From Bdellovibrio sp. BCCA (GTDB lineage Bacteria; Bdellovibrionota; Bdellovibrionia; Bdellovibrionales; Bdellovibrionaceae): 64,000 nt of DNA. The notes beneath the pieces were generated by a model, which was not told where the DNA came from, made no database searches, and saw only the letters and a program-made list of their open reading frames with translations. The position numbers were made by a program, and so were the translations under genes. This document shows positions 34,690 to 43,062 of this stretch, in pieces (the stretch's first letter is position 1; each line of letters opens with the position of its first letter). Location: positions 2,232,001-2,296,000 of the forward strand of contig NZ_JBBNAC010000001.1 in NCBI RefSeq assembly GCF_037996825.1, given 5' to 3'.

Positions 34690-37493
34690 GGATGGAAGAC
34701 GCAGCGATAGCCGCCGTTCACAAGAGTTTGAGCGGCATCCAGCGTTCGTTTCGTAGCAAAGACCCCGACGCGATTTCCGCCGTCTGACGGAGCTGTTATC
34801 GTATTGTACGCAGCTCCCCCGCGCCAGATCACCGGTCCTACGGAAGTAAAATCTAAATAGCCGTAACCGCATCGTTCGGCAGCTGCAGAAGAGGCACAAG
34901 ACAACAAAGTTCCGTAACGCTGACGAATCAAGTCTGTTCCCGCTAAATCCACGACAAAACCATAGTTCGGAACATAACCGGTAGAATCAGCTTCTTTAGC
35001 GACCTCCCAGGCATTTCCTGCAAAGTCCCAGATTTCCTGAGCATATGGAAGATAACTGACCCTACGGGCCGCCGAGTTCGTACACTGAGTTGCATCCGCA
35101 GGATAACAAGGGTCTCCCGTCGTAGCGGCGACAGGATTTGATGACACCGCCATATTTCCGCGATGAAGAATTCCGCTTTCAACAACTCCGCCCGTCCAAT
35201 TTTCAGGTCGCTGACGAATAAGATCCGCGACAGTATTCCATTCTTGATTGGAGATAAGATCATAGCCGGTGCCTTTGCCCGTGCAACTTCCTATCGCCGC
35301 CATTTGACTGATTCCTACAATCGGCGCCCCAGAGGCAACAAACTGAGGAGAAGACGTTGTTCCCTTCGCTTCAAATCGACCGACACAGAAAGGATTCATG
35401 ATTGTTCCAGCAGGATTGAAGACATATGTAAAATCTGTTGGGCAACTAAAACTATTGAAGTTTGCGGACATCACTGAACTCTCGTTCCCCACAGGGTCTT
35501 TAAGCTTCACTTCGACACTGTAGGCGGTTCCTAAAGTCACGCTGCCTGACATATTGAAATAAGCCCCTGTGCCCGCCTGACTCCATGACACCATGTCAAC
35601 ACCATCATAAACTCTAACAATGCGAACCCAGGCTGTTAAAGGATCTGCATCCGTTGGAAAACCAAAAGATACTGTCGGGGAATCTAAAATTTTTGCGGGC
35701 ACTGGCCCTAAACTCAAAGATGTCACAGGGCTCGGGCTTTTCGCATCAATTTTGATATTTCTATATTTTAAAAAATTAGGATCGGAGCCGGTGTCACTAA
35801 AACTCAAAGTCGCAATCGCGGCGGAGTTATTGGCGTCATAAATTTGTCCTCCGCTCACAGCGAGACTACTCAGAGCCAAAGGACGCGCATCTTGTCCGGC
35901 TCCGACGACATAGCTAAAACGCAACGTCGTCGTACCGCTACCACCGTTTACAAGCGAAGGCGAACTCACCGTCGCACCCGAGTTTAAAGTGATAGTGGGT
36001 GCCCCTGAAAATGAAATCGGTCTTGAAAACTCAATATAAACTGGAACCGACTGGCCCGCCTTATAAGTCGTATTGCTCGCAACATCACTATAGATCTTTG
36101 TAATCGCGGGAACTGGGAATTGTGTCGTGAATGAAAAACCGTTGTTCTCTGTCACACGCACGTTACCTAACGAATCTTTTGCCTGAGCATAAACCTTATA
36201 AGTCGTATTATTTTGTAAAACACATGCAGAAAAAATGACATAGCTTGTGGTGTTCGATTGCACAGGACAGATCGTTGTAGCTCCGGCACTATCTTTGACG
36301 AAAACTTCATAGGTCACAGCATCCGTCGCCGAACCAAGGTCCACGCGAAGATTCATTGCCGTTAAAATATTATCGATTGTGGAGTCTTCAACACCTTGCG
36401 AGCGAACACCGGTGATTGAAAATATTCCAGGCGGAGTCGTATCTTTTTGTAAACTCAAGATAGCGCTTTCGCCGTTATTTCCCGACAAATCCGTTTGCTT
36501 TGCCTTGATTTGAAAAGCACCTTCTGGTGCAACGACGTCGGCAGCAAATGACATCGCCGCAGAGCAAGTCACTTCTACAGCTTTTGTATCGTTCAGAAGG
36601 ATTTGCACAGGCAACATCGTCTCGCTGCAAGTTCCCTCGACATGAATAGACTGATTGGCCGCGACATCCGCCGAAGAAAATACTTTTCCTTGAGTGGGAT
36701 TTGAAAAGTTTAAAGCAGGAGCTTGCATATCGATGTTCACTGATTTCTCAGCTTCAGCGTAAGTGCGAGCTTGCGATCCTTTTTGATGTTTTGCTTGAAC
36801 GGCTACAGAACCACTGGCTTGATTTGAATTTACAGCCACTTGCACTGAATAGTGGCCACTCATACAGTCCGCCTGCGTATCTGCAAAAGGTCCCGTCAGA
36901 TATACAATCCCGCCATCAGTAGAACAAGTTCCACTGACGATGTAACCCGAGTTCGCGGCTGCGATGTTGATATCTCCCGCCGTCACTGTCACTGTCGGAG
37001 ATTTAAAAAACGCAGACAATGTACGATAGTAAACCGAAGTTTCGCCTTCAAGATTTTTCACCATCCAACGAATTTGGAAATCTTGACGACGATCTCCTGG
37101 CGTTGTCGGAGCTACATAGGGAGCCACATACTCTAACGGAAGAGTCAAAGACACTTTTCCTGTCGCTGAACAATCAAAGACAGTTCCGGCAACGAAGTCC
37201 GTCACCTTCTTCCACTCTTTGCTAACCGGATTTTGAACTTCGACCATGCTCACGTTCTTACTACAACTGACGTCCATCGGAAGCGACGACTCAGTCGCAT
37301 CAGGAAGCATGTCACCTTCGCCGACGACATTATCAACATTGAACTCAGTTTTGCCTTGAATGGCTTTGCTTAAAAAACCGATTTCGAGATTTCTTTCAGA
37401 GCACGCCGTAGTGACCAGAAATAGGAGCACGAGAAAGATATTTCTCCAAAAAGATCGCAGAGATAAACGAGCCCCCAACGCGCCAACGTGCAT
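34686..37493 (-). CDS. lipoprotein with Ig-like repeats and a SUMF1/FGE-like C-terminal domain
   Basis: 935 residues. The signal ends LVTTAC31 (lipobox). Residues about 60-630 contain several Ig-like beta-sandwich units with PAL-NFSNPTQGKVF and PPGIFSITGVR boundaries and fibronectin-like LSLGPVPAK. The last 230 or so residues (VGRFEAKG..., DLISNQEWNTVADLI, DFAGNAWEVAKE, GGAAYN, GGYRCVFHP) match the formylglycine-generating-enzyme/SUMF1 fold, a C-type lectin-like domain used as a binding tip in variable-protein systems. The active-site Cys pair of true FGE was not recognised, so binding is likelier than catalysis. The MATE gene converges with it. Confidence 0.85.
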   Translation of the reverse strand: MHVGALGARLSLRSFWRNIFLVLLFLVTTACSERNLEIGFLSKAIQGKTEFNVDNVVGEGDMLPDATESSLPMDVSCSKNVSMVEVQNPVSKEWKKVTDFVAGTVFDCSATGKVSLTLPLEYVAPYVAPTTPGDRRQDFQIRWMVKNLEGETSVYYRTLSAFFKSPTVTVTAGDINIAAANSGYIVSGTCSTDGGIVYLTGPFADTQADCMSGHYSVQVAVNSNQASGSVAVQAKHQKGSQARTYAEAEKSVNIDMQAPALNFSNPTQGKVFSSADVAANQSIHVEGTCSETMLPVQILLNDTKAVEVTCSAAMSFAADVVAPEGAFQIKAKQTDLSGNNGESAILSLQKDTTPPGIFSITGVRSQGVEDSTIDNILTAMNLRVDLGSATDAVTYEVFVKDSAGATTICPVQSNTTSYVIFSACVLQNNTTYKVYAQAKDSLGNVRVTENNGFSFTTQFPVPAITKIYSDVASNTTYKAGQSVPVYIEFSRPISFSGAPTITLNSGATVSSPSLVNGGSGTTTLRFSYVVGAGQDARPLALSSLAVSGGQIYDANNSAAIATLSFSDTGSDPNFLKYRNIKIDAKSPSPVTSLSLGPVPAKILDSPTVSFGFPTDADPLTAWVRIVRVYDGVDMVSWSQAGTGAYFNMSGSVTLGTAYSVEVKLKDPVGNESSVMSANFNSFSCPTDFTYVFNPAGTIMNPFCVGRFEAKGTTSSPQFVASGAPIVGISQMAAIGSCTGKGTGYDLISNQEWNTVADLIRQRPENWTGGVVESGILHRGNMAVSSNPVAATTGDPCYPADATQCTNSAARRVSYLPYAQEIWDFAGNAWEVAKEADSTGYVPNYGFVVDLAGTDLIRQRYGTLLSCASSAAAERCGYGYLDFTSVGPVIWRGGAAYNTITAPSDGGNRVGVFATKRTLDAAQTLVNGGYRCVFHP

Positions 37494-37555
37494 AGTAAAC
37501 TTATCGGCGCCTAGGGGTTAAGATTAAGACTTAAAGTGAGACTTTATCCGTCTTT

Positions 37556-38992
37556 TCATAAACGCGCTTCACTCGGAGACGATGCAGAACGCGACGGAGG
37601 AACGCCGCCGCCCTTCTCAGAATGAGACGTAATTGGGTGCCAACGAACACTGCGATCTTCGCGAATAAAAATGCTACCAACAATGAACGTTAGAACTGCA
37701 ATGGAGATCGGATAAATAAGACCCGCAAAATGATTTCCGGTTGAAGCCACTAATGCCGTTCCAATAAAAGGAACGAGTCCGCCAAAGACTCCGTTCCCGA
37801 TGTGGTACGGCAAAGACATCGAGGTGTAACGAATCTGCGTTGGGAAAAGCTCAACCAGAAATGCCGCAATGGGACCGTACACCATCGTCACGAAAATAAC
37901 CTGCACGAAAACCAGCACCGTCAGCATCAAGACATTCGGATTCACGGCCGTGGCATTAGGCTCTAAAGGATTCCATCCCGAATACGCTTCCATCGCTTTG
38001 TAGATGGGAAGATACGTTAGAGCCGCGATCAAACATCCCGCCATCATAATCGGTTTTCGACCGATGCGATCAGAAAGCAAACCGAAAACAACGAAGAACG
38101 GTGTTGCGAACAACAAGGCCGTGGCAATGATTTGATTTGCTAAAACGAAATCCACTTTCAAGACTGTCTGCAAATAATAAAGAGCATAGAACTGCCCTGT
38201 GTACCAGACAACCCCTTGGCCTGCCGTTGCTCCGAATAGAGCTAAGATCACAAGACGACGATTTTGTGGATGCAGAAAACTATCACGCAATGGACTCTTT
38301 GAAGTCTTTCCTTCTGCTTTCATTTGTGTGAACAAAGGAGATTCTTCCATGCGACGGCGGATGACATAGGACACGATCACCAAAACTACTGACAGAAGAA
38401 AGGGAACACGCCAGCCCCAAGTTTTAAATGAGTCTTCTCCAATGGAAAGACGTGTGGCAAGAATCACTCCGAGCGAAACGAACAACCCCAGAGTCGCGGT
38501 TGTTTGAATGAAGCTCGTGTAAAATCCTCTTTTTCCGTCGGGACTGTGTTCGGCGACGTAGGTGGCAGCACCGCCGTACTCCCCTCCCAACGCAAGACCT
38601 TGTAATAACCGCAGAACAAGCAATAGGACTGGAGCTAATACGCCGATACTTTCGTAACTTGGTAAAAGACCGATGGCTGTTGTTGCAAGCCCCATAATAA
38701 GCAACGTCACCATGAAAGCGTATTTGCGCCCGACGACATCACCAACACGGCCGAACACCAGGGCTCCAAACGGACGGACAATAAATCCCGTGGCAAACGT
38801 CGCGAGTGTTCCTAAAAGTGCCGCCGTCTCATGTCCTTTCGGGAAAAATTGCGCGGAGATGATCGTCGCCAAACTTCCGAAAATATAAAAGTCATACCAC
38901 TCAATCAGAGTTCCAGCGCTAGAGGCCGCTATGACTTTCCAAATATTTCGTTTCTCTGTTGTCGAAATCGTTGCGTCGGCTGATGCAGCCAT
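37556..38992 (-). CDS. MFS transporter, metabolite:H+ symporter (MHS) type
   Basis: 478 residues with twelve membrane segments. SSAGTLIEWYDFYIFG, RPFGALVFGRVGDVVGRKYAF (MFS motif A) and LRLLQGLALGGEYGGAATYVAEH are hallmarks of the MHS subfamily, which takes up osmolytes or organic acids (ProP, ShiA, citrate/alpha-ketoglutarate type). The substrate cannot be read from the sequence. Also FGLLSDRIGRKPIM, the second motif A. The gene downstream on the same strand (34686) is separated by 62 bases. Confidence 0.93.
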   Translation of the reverse strand: MAASADATISTTEKRNIWKVIAASSAGTLIEWYDFYIFGSLATIISAQFFPKGHETAALLGTLATFATGFIVRPFGALVFGRVGDVVGRKYAFMVTLLIMGLATTAIGLLPSYESIGVLAPVLLLVLRLLQGLALGGEYGGAATYVAEHSPDGKRGFYTSFIQTTATLGLFVSLGVILATRLSIGEDSFKTWGWRVPFLLSVVLVIVSYVIRRRMEESPLFTQMKAEGKTSKSPLRDSFLHPQNRRLVILALFGATAGQGVVWYTGQFYALYYLQTVLKVDFVLANQIIATALLFATPFFVVFGLLSDRIGRKPIMMAGCLIAALTYLPIYKAMEAYSGWNPLEPNATAVNPNVLMLTVLVFVQVIFVTMVYGPIAAFLVELFPTQIRYTSMSLPYHIGNGVFGGLVPFIGTALVASTGNHFAGLIYPISIAVLTFIVGSIFIREDRSVRWHPITSHSEKGGGVPPSRSASSPSEARL

Positions 38993-39061
38993 AAACCCCT
39001 CCCTTTGGATAGCTCCATTTTTGAGAAGGGGTTGATTGAGAACAAATGATTTTGTATGGAT

Positions 39062-39081
39062 GGCTTAAATTTAATTAAGCC
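39062..39081 (-). terminator. possible terminator hairpin
   Basis: GGCTTAA at 39062-39068 and TTAAGCC at 39075-39081, just beyond the stop of the UbiB-like gene; no T-run follows, so weak. Confidence 0.35.
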
Positions 39082-39098
39082 CCTGTGAACTCACAAAA

Positions 39099-41183
39099 TT
39101 ATTGGAAAACCATTTCGCAGCGAATAGAACTAGACACTTCCGGCTTCTTCACCGCAGGAGCTGAAGTTTCACCTGTCATCATTACTTTGAGCTCTGACCA
39201 GCCAAGCTTGATCAAATCTCTGTGAGATATTTTTTCTTCCAGCACGAGACGCTTGTACATCAGTGTCGGATTGGATCGCGCAAAGGTCTTCATCAAAGAT
39301 GTCACGGACATATTGCTTCCTGCATCCGACAAAAGTTTATTCACGATCACAATACCGCGGTTCAGACTGATAAACTCGTAAGGAAGTTTTAAGCCCTGGT
39401 CCATCGCCCACGCTGTCCAGTGTTCCAGTGAGGCGTTCTTTTCCTGACCAGACACGATAAGTTTCAGACGTTCTTTCACCAAAGTTTTAAACTGTGTTTC
39501 ATTCACGGTGTTCTGAGAGCGATTGCTGATCTTCCAGAAGGCTCTGGAAATTAAATCCGCATTATTCAACTCTGTTCCTGCTCCTAGCACCATCACTTGG
39601 CGCTGCAAATCAGCAGAAAGGATTCCGCCCATGCCGTAATCCAAAATATTCACATAGATCTTAGGTTCGGTAACGCGAATCATGAAATTACCCTGGTGAA
39701 GATCGGAATGATAAAATCCACCGCCAAAAAGAACTTCATAGGCCCAGACTTTGCTCATCTCTTCAACCACACTGCGCTTCAAAGTCGGAATCGTTTCAGA
39801 GTATGTCGCGGCTTCTTTATCAAGTTTTTTCCCGATCACCATTTCTTGAACCATGAACTTTGACGGTCCTTTCGAATCGTAAATTTCTGGTACATGAAAT
39901 TGGATATAATTTTTGTATTCAGGAGACTTCAAAAATCCTGTTTTTTCATAGCGAGTTTTCGCAAGCTTCTGTCTTTGGATTGTGTCTTCCTGGCTGAGTT
40001 CTGCCGTCACAGTCGCCGTGATATCTTCGACGACAGGGCCTAGTTTTGGTGCCCCTGTTTTTCTGAATTCAGGATTGTTATCTAAAATTTCCGCCACCGC
40101 TGTCAGGATTTTACGATCCTCTTCCACGCGATCTGAAATACCTGGCTTAATAAAACGCACAACAACATCGTGCCTTTGACCGTCTACCAATATTTTCGCA
40201 CGATGAACTTGAGCCATTGTTCCAACGCCCAGAGGTTTTCTTTCAAAGTAAGTGAATTTATAATTATTCTTTTCATGTTTTAGGATTTCATCCACCTGCA
40301 CCCAAGGGACAGGTCTTACGGAGTTTTCCAGTCCACGGAAAACTTCCAGCATCTCAGGGCTCAAGTCTGCCTGGCGTGCCACAACTTGCAAAAGTTTTTG
40401 CAATTGAGGTCCGCTGTTTTGCACCATCAACTCAAACTTTTTAATATCACTAAGATTTAGATCTCCACCCAAATAAGAAGACACAATCAGTTTTTTAGAT
40501 GCAGGACTTAGACGGGAGAAATACTCACTAAACATCGTCTGCATAAAAATACGCATGGTCGCATCTTGCTGTTGGGCAAAACTCGACTGCGCCATTTTTT
40601 CACCGACGCGATCTAGTTCTTTCATGCGATCGCTCAGAATGGCGTCACTTTCATTTAAAGCCCATTTTTCTGCCATCTTCTGTGCATCTGGGTTTTGCAA
40701 AAGAGCCATCGCCTGCGCACCCAAGAGTTCCATTTGGCCTTTACCTGCGGCTTTGTCTTCTACAGAGGATTTAAGTTGATTGGTTTGCCATTCGATATAT
40801 TCCTCAATTTGACGTTGCACACGAGGACTGTCAGAAACAAAAGTTTTTAATGCTTGAGGGCCTGCTTTTTCAATAAGCTCCATATCCAAAGCAACGCTTT
40901 GAGTGTTGGGCCATTCTCCTCGGAACTGCGTTAAGAATTCATTGAAGTTTTTTACCTTGATCGTCTTGGCTTCCAGCTCATAGACACCTCTAAAATAATT
41001 CTTCGCGCGAGCAAGAATCTCTTCTTTTTGCGCCTCACCTTCACCTTGAGCCATCAGCGCATAAGTCAAAGCCAGTCTTTGCTCGAAAGACAGATAGAGT
41101 CCCGTCGTCGCGGGAGCGGCGGCCCAAGCAAACTTGAATACAAAAACGCAACCGATTAACAAGAATTTGAGCTGTCTCAACAT
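39099..41183 (-). CDS. exported UbiB/ABC1-like atypical kinase
   Basis: 694 residues with a signal peptide (MLRQLKFLLIGCVFVFKFAWAA, cleavage near 22-24). Residues 25-250 are helical and unlike other UbiB proteins. GPQLQKLLQVVARQADL (258-274) aligns with the KxGQ box but has Leu for Gly. The nucleotide loop is GVGTMAQVH (319-327). VVVRFIKPGI has Arg343 where UbiB kinases have the ATP-anchoring Lys. The catalytic SDLHQGN and the DYG metal triad follow around 490-520. UbiB kinases are normally cytoplasmic or membrane proteins linked to quinone biosynthesis; an exported form is odd, since ATP is absent outside. Either the signal is a membrane anchor, or this acts in the prey cytoplasm, or it is a pseudo-kinase. 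Confidence 0.85.
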   Translation of the reverse strand: MLRQLKFLLIGCVFVFKFAWAAAPATTGLYLSFEQRLALTYALMAQGEGEAQKEEILARAKNYFRGVYELEAKTIKVKNFNEFLTQFRGEWPNTQSVALDMELIEKAGPQALKTFVSDSPRVQRQIEEYIEWQTNQLKSSVEDKAAGKGQMELLGAQAMALLQNPDAQKMAEKWALNESDAILSDRMKELDRVGEKMAQSSFAQQQDATMRIFMQTMFSEYFSRLSPASKKLIVSSYLGGDLNLSDIKKFELMVQNSGPQLQKLLQVVARQADLSPEMLEVFRGLENSVRPVPWVQVDEILKHEKNNYKFTYFERKPLGVGTMAQVHRAKILVDGQRHDVVVRFIKPGISDRVEEDRKILTAVAEILDNNPEFRKTGAPKLGPVVEDITATVTAELSQEDTIQRQKLAKTRYEKTGFLKSPEYKNYIQFHVPEIYDSKGPSKFMVQEMVIGKKLDKEAATYSETIPTLKRSVVEEMSKVWAYEVLFGGGFYHSDLHQGNFMIRVTEPKIYVNILDYGMGGILSADLQRQVMVLGAGTELNNADLISRAFWKISNRSQNTVNETQFKTLVKERLKLIVSGQEKNASLEHWTAWAMDQGLKLPYEFISLNRGIVIVNKLLSDAGSNMSVTSLMKTFARSNPTLMYKRLVLEEKISHRDLIKLGWSELKVMMTGETSAPAVKKPEVSSSIRCEMVFQ

Positions 41184-41332
41184 GATACACCCTTTGGAAG
41201 TTAGACTTCTTAAGGGATTTCATGCATTCCCTAGGCCCACCAGAGGAAAAATTTAGGAGAGCTTAGGTGAATAAGAACTCAACACCCTGCTTAGAAGTGT
41301 CATTTGTGAGGAGGGCTTGGTTGTGGTGTTTC

Positions 41333-41529
41333 TTGGTAGAACAGCTACTCGTGGTTAATAAACAGCTCTACCATCCTTGAGTGGCCTTCCTGACGAGCAT
41401 CGTGCTCGTCAGGGGATATAAAAGGGGGAGGATTTTCTTGTTGGAAGAAAGAGATAAAGAAAGAAGAAAACAAAAAAACAAAACAGCTCTCCCATGTACC
41501 TTCCTTTCCCGCTCAGGAAGAGCGGGAAA
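41333..41529. repeat. tandem repeat-hairpin units, candidate structured RNA
   Basis: Two related units, about 120 bases apart: AACAGCTCTACCAT (41361) and AACAGCTCTCCCAT (41481) are each followed by CCTTCCT and a strong hairpin. Hairpin 1 is CCTGACGAGCA-TCG-TGCTCGTCAGG at 41389-41413 (11 bp, perfect). Hairpin 2 is TTTCCCGCTC-AGGAA-GAGCGGGAAA at 41505-41529 (10 bp, perfect). GGTAGA at 41334-41339 can pair with TCTACC at 41366-41372. The pattern suggests a non-coding RNA, a REP-like element, or an attachment structure. Confidence 0.5.
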
Positions 41530-41666
41530 CAGCCAGCTCACGGATGGCGGAAGAACGCAAAACTGTTTCTGCAGTATCCACCACCGCATCGGTTCTTCAC
41601 TGTGTCATCGCTTTTTTTAAAGGCTCATCCACCAACAATTTTCATTACGTTTATCTTTTTTGCCCC

Positions 41667-41854
41667 ATGAGCTTAGAACAATTTTTCAAATTTTATTTTG
41701 ATGCCTTAGAGGTAGGCAAACATTTCCCGTTATACGAAATGAATTATCGGAATAACAACAAGACAAAAAAATAATAAAAAACAAGAAAACATTTGACGAG
41801 TTTTCTGAAGCTCTAAAACGATCTCAGTTAAAAGATTTCAAGAATAGATTTTAA
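41667..41854 (+). pseudogene. possible small ORF broken at an A7 run
   Basis: From ATG 41667 the frame encodes MSLEQFFKFYFDALEVGKHF and so on to a stop at 41770. The frame one base back then stays open (NKKTFDEFSEALKRSQLKDF) to 41854. One extra A in the A7 run at about 41764-41770 would fuse them into a 62-residue Lys/Phe-rich protein. Same error type as at 1-420 and 697-1505. Unknown family; may be spurious. Confidence 0.3.
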
Positions 41855-41995
41855 ATTTTCATAATAGACTCCGATCGCCCTCTATAAGAGCGATAAATTC
41901 ATTTCCGAATGAATTAAAAACAATCACTTCGATGTATAAAATTAAGCTCGAAAAAACCATGCTATAAGTTTCTCATGAATTCTTCGGAGGAATTT

Positions 41996-42994
41996 ATGCA
42001 AGTACTGAAGAGACTTTCTAATCAAGAACTTGAAGCGAATCTTAAAGATCTCGTCCAAAAGGAGCGTAAGCTTCTTCATGTAATTCTTGAGCATATTAAA
42101 GAAATTGATTCGAGAAGGCTTTATTTGGGAAGAGCTTATTCCTCATTGTATGAATATTTGATCAAAGAATTTGGTTACTCTGGATCGGCCGCCATGAGAA
42201 GAATTGAAGCTGCGAGACTTTTAAATGAAGTACCTGCTATGGCTCAAAAAATTCAGGAAGGTTCTTTGAATCTTTCTCAAATCGGTGAACTTTCCCGTTC
42301 CATTAAAGAAAAAGAGAAAACGACGGGCCAAAAAGTATCCTCACTTCAAAAGCGTGAACTTGTCGCAAAGATTGAAAGTAAAACGACACTGGACACTCAA
42401 AAAGAATTAGCGTTAGCTTTGGATTTACCAGTCAAAGAATTTGAGAAGCAAAAGATGCAACAGAATGAATCTTTGCGCCTAGAAATCACTTTAAGCAAAG
42501 AACAATACCAAAAGCTTCTTCAGTGCAAAGACTTGGCGGCGCATTTGTTGGAACAAAACCATAAGGATTCCTCTTGGGCCTCTTTATTCGAGTTGCTGGC
42601 CGATCAATATTTGCGAAAGACTTTCAGAAAAAGCCATACAGAAAATTCAAAAGTAGAAACATCGAAAGAAGATACGGCAATAGACGTAAATGTACACGGT
42701 TCTGCGACGCAAACCAATTCTACAACGCTTAGCAGAACCGATGCGGTGGTGAATGATTATAATAAAACGTTAACTCCGAAAACTCGTAAGCTCATTCTAC
42801 AGCGAGATGCTTGCTGCCAGTATCGCGCCCCTCAAACTGGAAAGATTTGTCAGAGCACTTATGGTTTGCAGATCGATCATAAAACGTCGCGTTGGATTGG
42901 TGGTGGCAATGAAGCCCGGAATCTGCAAGTTCTTTGTGGAAAACATAATCGATATAAATACAACAAAGAAAATGGGCTTAGGAGTTTGCGCTAA
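41996..42994 (+). CDS. HNH endonuclease
   Basis: 332 residues from the ATG at 41996, which follows GGAGG by 5 bases (an ATG 7 codons earlier has no ribosome site). The N-terminal 180 residues are charged helices (SNQELEANLKDLVQKERKLLHVILEHI, GYSGSAAMRRIEAARLL), as in helical leads of DUF222-like HNH proteins. A polar linker (215-260) leads to the HNH nuclease: LILQRDACCQYRAPQTGKICQS, then QIDHKTSRWIGGGNEARNLQVLCGKHN, holding the H-N-H metal/catalytic residues and a zinc-type Cys set. Bdellovibrio genomes carry several such genes. It has no restriction partner nearby. Confidence 0.9.
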   Translation: MQVLKRLSNQELEANLKDLVQKERKLLHVILEHIKEIDSRRLYLGRAYSSLYEYLIKEFGYSGSAAMRRIEAARLLNEVPAMAQKIQEGSLNLSQIGELSRSIKEKEKTTGQKVSSLQKRELVAKIESKTTLDTQKELALALDLPVKEFEKQKMQQNESLRLEITLSKEQYQKLLQCKDLAAHLLEQNHKDSSWASLFELLADQYLRKTFRKSHTENSKVETSKEDTAIDVNVHGSATQTNSTTLSRTDAVVNDYNKTLTPKTRKLILQRDACCQYRAPQTGKICQSTYGLQIDHKTSRWIGGGNEARNLQVLCGKHNRYKYNKENGLRSLR

Positions 42995-42998
42995 AGCC

Positions 42999-43025
42999 CA
43001 ATCAATCAATCAATCAATCAATCAA
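42999..43025. repeat. CAAT tetranucleotide microsatellite
   Basis: CAAT repeated 6.75 times (27 bases) five bases after the HNH stop codon. Such tracts slip during replication. It is outside the recognised genes, so it does not switch a frame. Confidence 0.95.
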
Positions 43026-43062
43026 GAAAATGATCTGCGGCATTCGTTAATTTAAAAGATTT

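Larger units (their letters stand above)
41184..41995. other. 800-base non-coding region with structured repeats
   Basis: No convincing long gene. The left part (41333-41529) contains paired repeats and hairpins (separate entry). The middle and right part are AT-rich (41640-41960) with the broken small ORF. Between 41270 and 41333 I see nothing of note. Several open frames cross the hairpins on both strands but lack signals or family resemblance. Confidence 0.5.

Noticed and set aside
34686-37493. Diversity-generating retroelement variable protein
   Set aside because: No reverse transcriptase, template repeat or Ade-rich variable region was seen near the SUMF1-like domain.
41381-41620. 79-codon plus-strand ORF over the hairpins at 41.4 kb
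   Set aside because: It runs through both perfect hairpins, has low-complexity charged sequence and no start signal; other frames there are equally open.
41996-42994. Restriction-modification system around the HNH endonuclease
   Set aside because: No methyltransferase or specificity gene lies nearby.
42999-43025. CAAT tract as a phase-variation switch of the HNH gene
   Set aside because: It lies after the stop codon and cannot shift the frame of the gene.
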